DNA of 6,815 nucleotides. Source: Caldifarciminota bacterium UBA2202 (GTDB lineage: Bacteria > Hydrothermota > 32-111). The DNA lies in the NCBI GenBank assembly GCA_002327905.1, contig DCUY01000002.1, positions 1-6,815 on the forward strand, in the 5' to 3' direction. Position numbers and translations under genes: made by a program. Below, one piece after another: positions 6,593 through 6,815 of the stretch (its first letter is position 1; the number at the start of each line of letters is the position of its first letter). The notes under the pieces were generated by a model, which saw nothing but the letters and a program-made list of their open reading frames with translations, did no database searches and was not told where the DNA came from.

Positions 6593-6639
6593 TGTCATTC
6601 TGAACGCTTCTATTCACTGTTCTTGTGTGAAGAATCTAT
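6593..6639 (+). repeat. Degenerate palindromic repeat, unit 1
   Basis: Begins TGTCATTCTGAACG and ends GAAGAATCTATC, like the dispersed GTCATTCTGAGCG...GAAGAATCT repeats I recall from many bacterial genomes. ATTCT (6597-6601) pairs with AGAAT (6631-6635), and TTCAC (6613-6617) with GTGAA (6627-6631) as an alternative inner stem. The interior is longer than in the short consensus form. Confidence 0.6.
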
Positions 6640-6648
6640 CAATCGTGC

Positions 6649-6684
6649 CGTCATCGCGATGAGTCTTCGAAGAAGCAATCTCTC
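6649..6684 (+). repeat. Degenerate palindromic repeat, unit 2
   Basis: Begins CGTCATCGCGATGAG and ends GAAGCAATCTCTC, resembling the GTCATTGCGAGGAG...GAAGCAATCTC variant of the same repeat class. It contains two adjacent perfect palindromes, TCATCGCGATGA (6651-6662) and TCTTCGAAGA (6664-6673). Confidence 0.65.
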
Positions 6685-6720
6685 TACTACTATTCGGTTT
6701 CTTGATTTGATTTGTCTTTC

Positions 6721-6752
6721 CCAGCTCACCAGCATACCAGCTTACGAGCGTA
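6721..6752 (+). repeat. Four-unit 8-bp tandem repeat
   Basis: Four consecutive 8-bp units: CCAGCTCA, CCAGCATA, CCAGCTTA and CGAGCGTA, with consensus CCAGCNTA. The first three share CCAGC and final A; the fourth has drifted. It sits between palindromic repeat units 2 and 3, inside the same gene-free patch. Confidence 0.75.
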
Positions 6753-6760
6753 CAAAGTCG

Positions 6761-6813
6761 CGTCATTCCGAGCGCCATGCTTTTCTATCATACCTCTAAG
6801 CGTGGGAATCTCC
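6761..6813 (+). repeat. Degenerate palindromic repeat, unit 3
   Basis: Begins CGTCATTCCGAGCG and ends GGGAATCTCC, again the same repeat class. CCATGCTT (6775-6782) pairs with AAGCGTGG (6798-6805) through eight positions including one G-U, around a 15-nt loop. ATTC (6765-6768) can pair with GAAT (6806-6809) outside it. The patch probably continues past the right edge. Confidence 0.65.
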
Positions 6814-6815
6814 TT

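Noticed and set aside
6721..6752. CRISPR array
   Set aside because: The units are 8 bp and contiguous with no spacers, and no cas gene is present.
6551..6799. 82-codon plus-strand open frame
   Set aside because: It runs through the palindromic and 8-bp repeats, has no ribosome site and shows no recognisable family; it is probably chance.

Overview
The window looks like a stretch of bacterial chromosome, moderately AT-rich by eye. It is packed with housekeeping-type genes and shows no phage, plasmid or transposase gene. A bacterial-type RNase R, a CBS-containing IMP dehydrogenase, a PrsW-family membrane protease and a hemolysin III/TrhA-family membrane protein all point to Bacteria. Frequent AGA/AGG and ATA codons, and a cluster of GTCATTC...GAATCT-type dispersed repeats, would fit an uncultured or deep-branching lineage, but I cannot assign a phylum from the sequence alone.

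Layout: the minus strand carries a tight cluster transcribed leftward from about 3999. It runs rnr (RNase R), then guaB (IMP dehydrogenase, 13 nt after the rnr stop), then the start of a prsW-like gene that overlaps the guaB stop by 4 nt (ATGA) and runs off the left edge. The 112-bp gap 3966-4077 holds back-to-back promoters. On the plus strand it is followed by a seven-helix TrhA/hemolysin III protein, then a SufS-like group II cysteine desulfurase, whose stop overlaps (ATGA) the start of a small, divergent IscU/NifU-type scaffold protein. Two consecutive RNA hairpins lie at the end of the scaffold gene. The last 357 bp have no credible gene. They hold a patch of degenerate palindromic repeats (three GTCAT...AATCTC units) and four units of an 8-bp tandem repeat.

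How the genes work together: rnr, guaB and prsW are probably co-transcribed, although RNA decay, GMP synthesis and membrane proteolysis have no obvious shared pathway. The clearest functional unit is the overlapping desulfurase-scaffold pair. The desulfurase would liberate sulfur from cysteine and pass it to the scaffold, as in SufS/SufU or IscS/IscU. The scaffold is unusual: the expected third cluster-ligand cysteine is a tyrosine, and a CxxC motif sits at the extreme C-terminus instead. This is the most interesting protein-level observation in the window.

Two genes, rnr and the desulfurase, have no Shine-Dalgarno sequence and carry a -10-like hexamer exactly 6 nt before the ATG, which suggests leaderless mRNAs. 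guaB and trhA have good Shine-Dalgarno sequences that fix their starts. I found no convincing wholly new system; the best leads are the atypical scaffold, the possible leaderless starts and the repeat patch.
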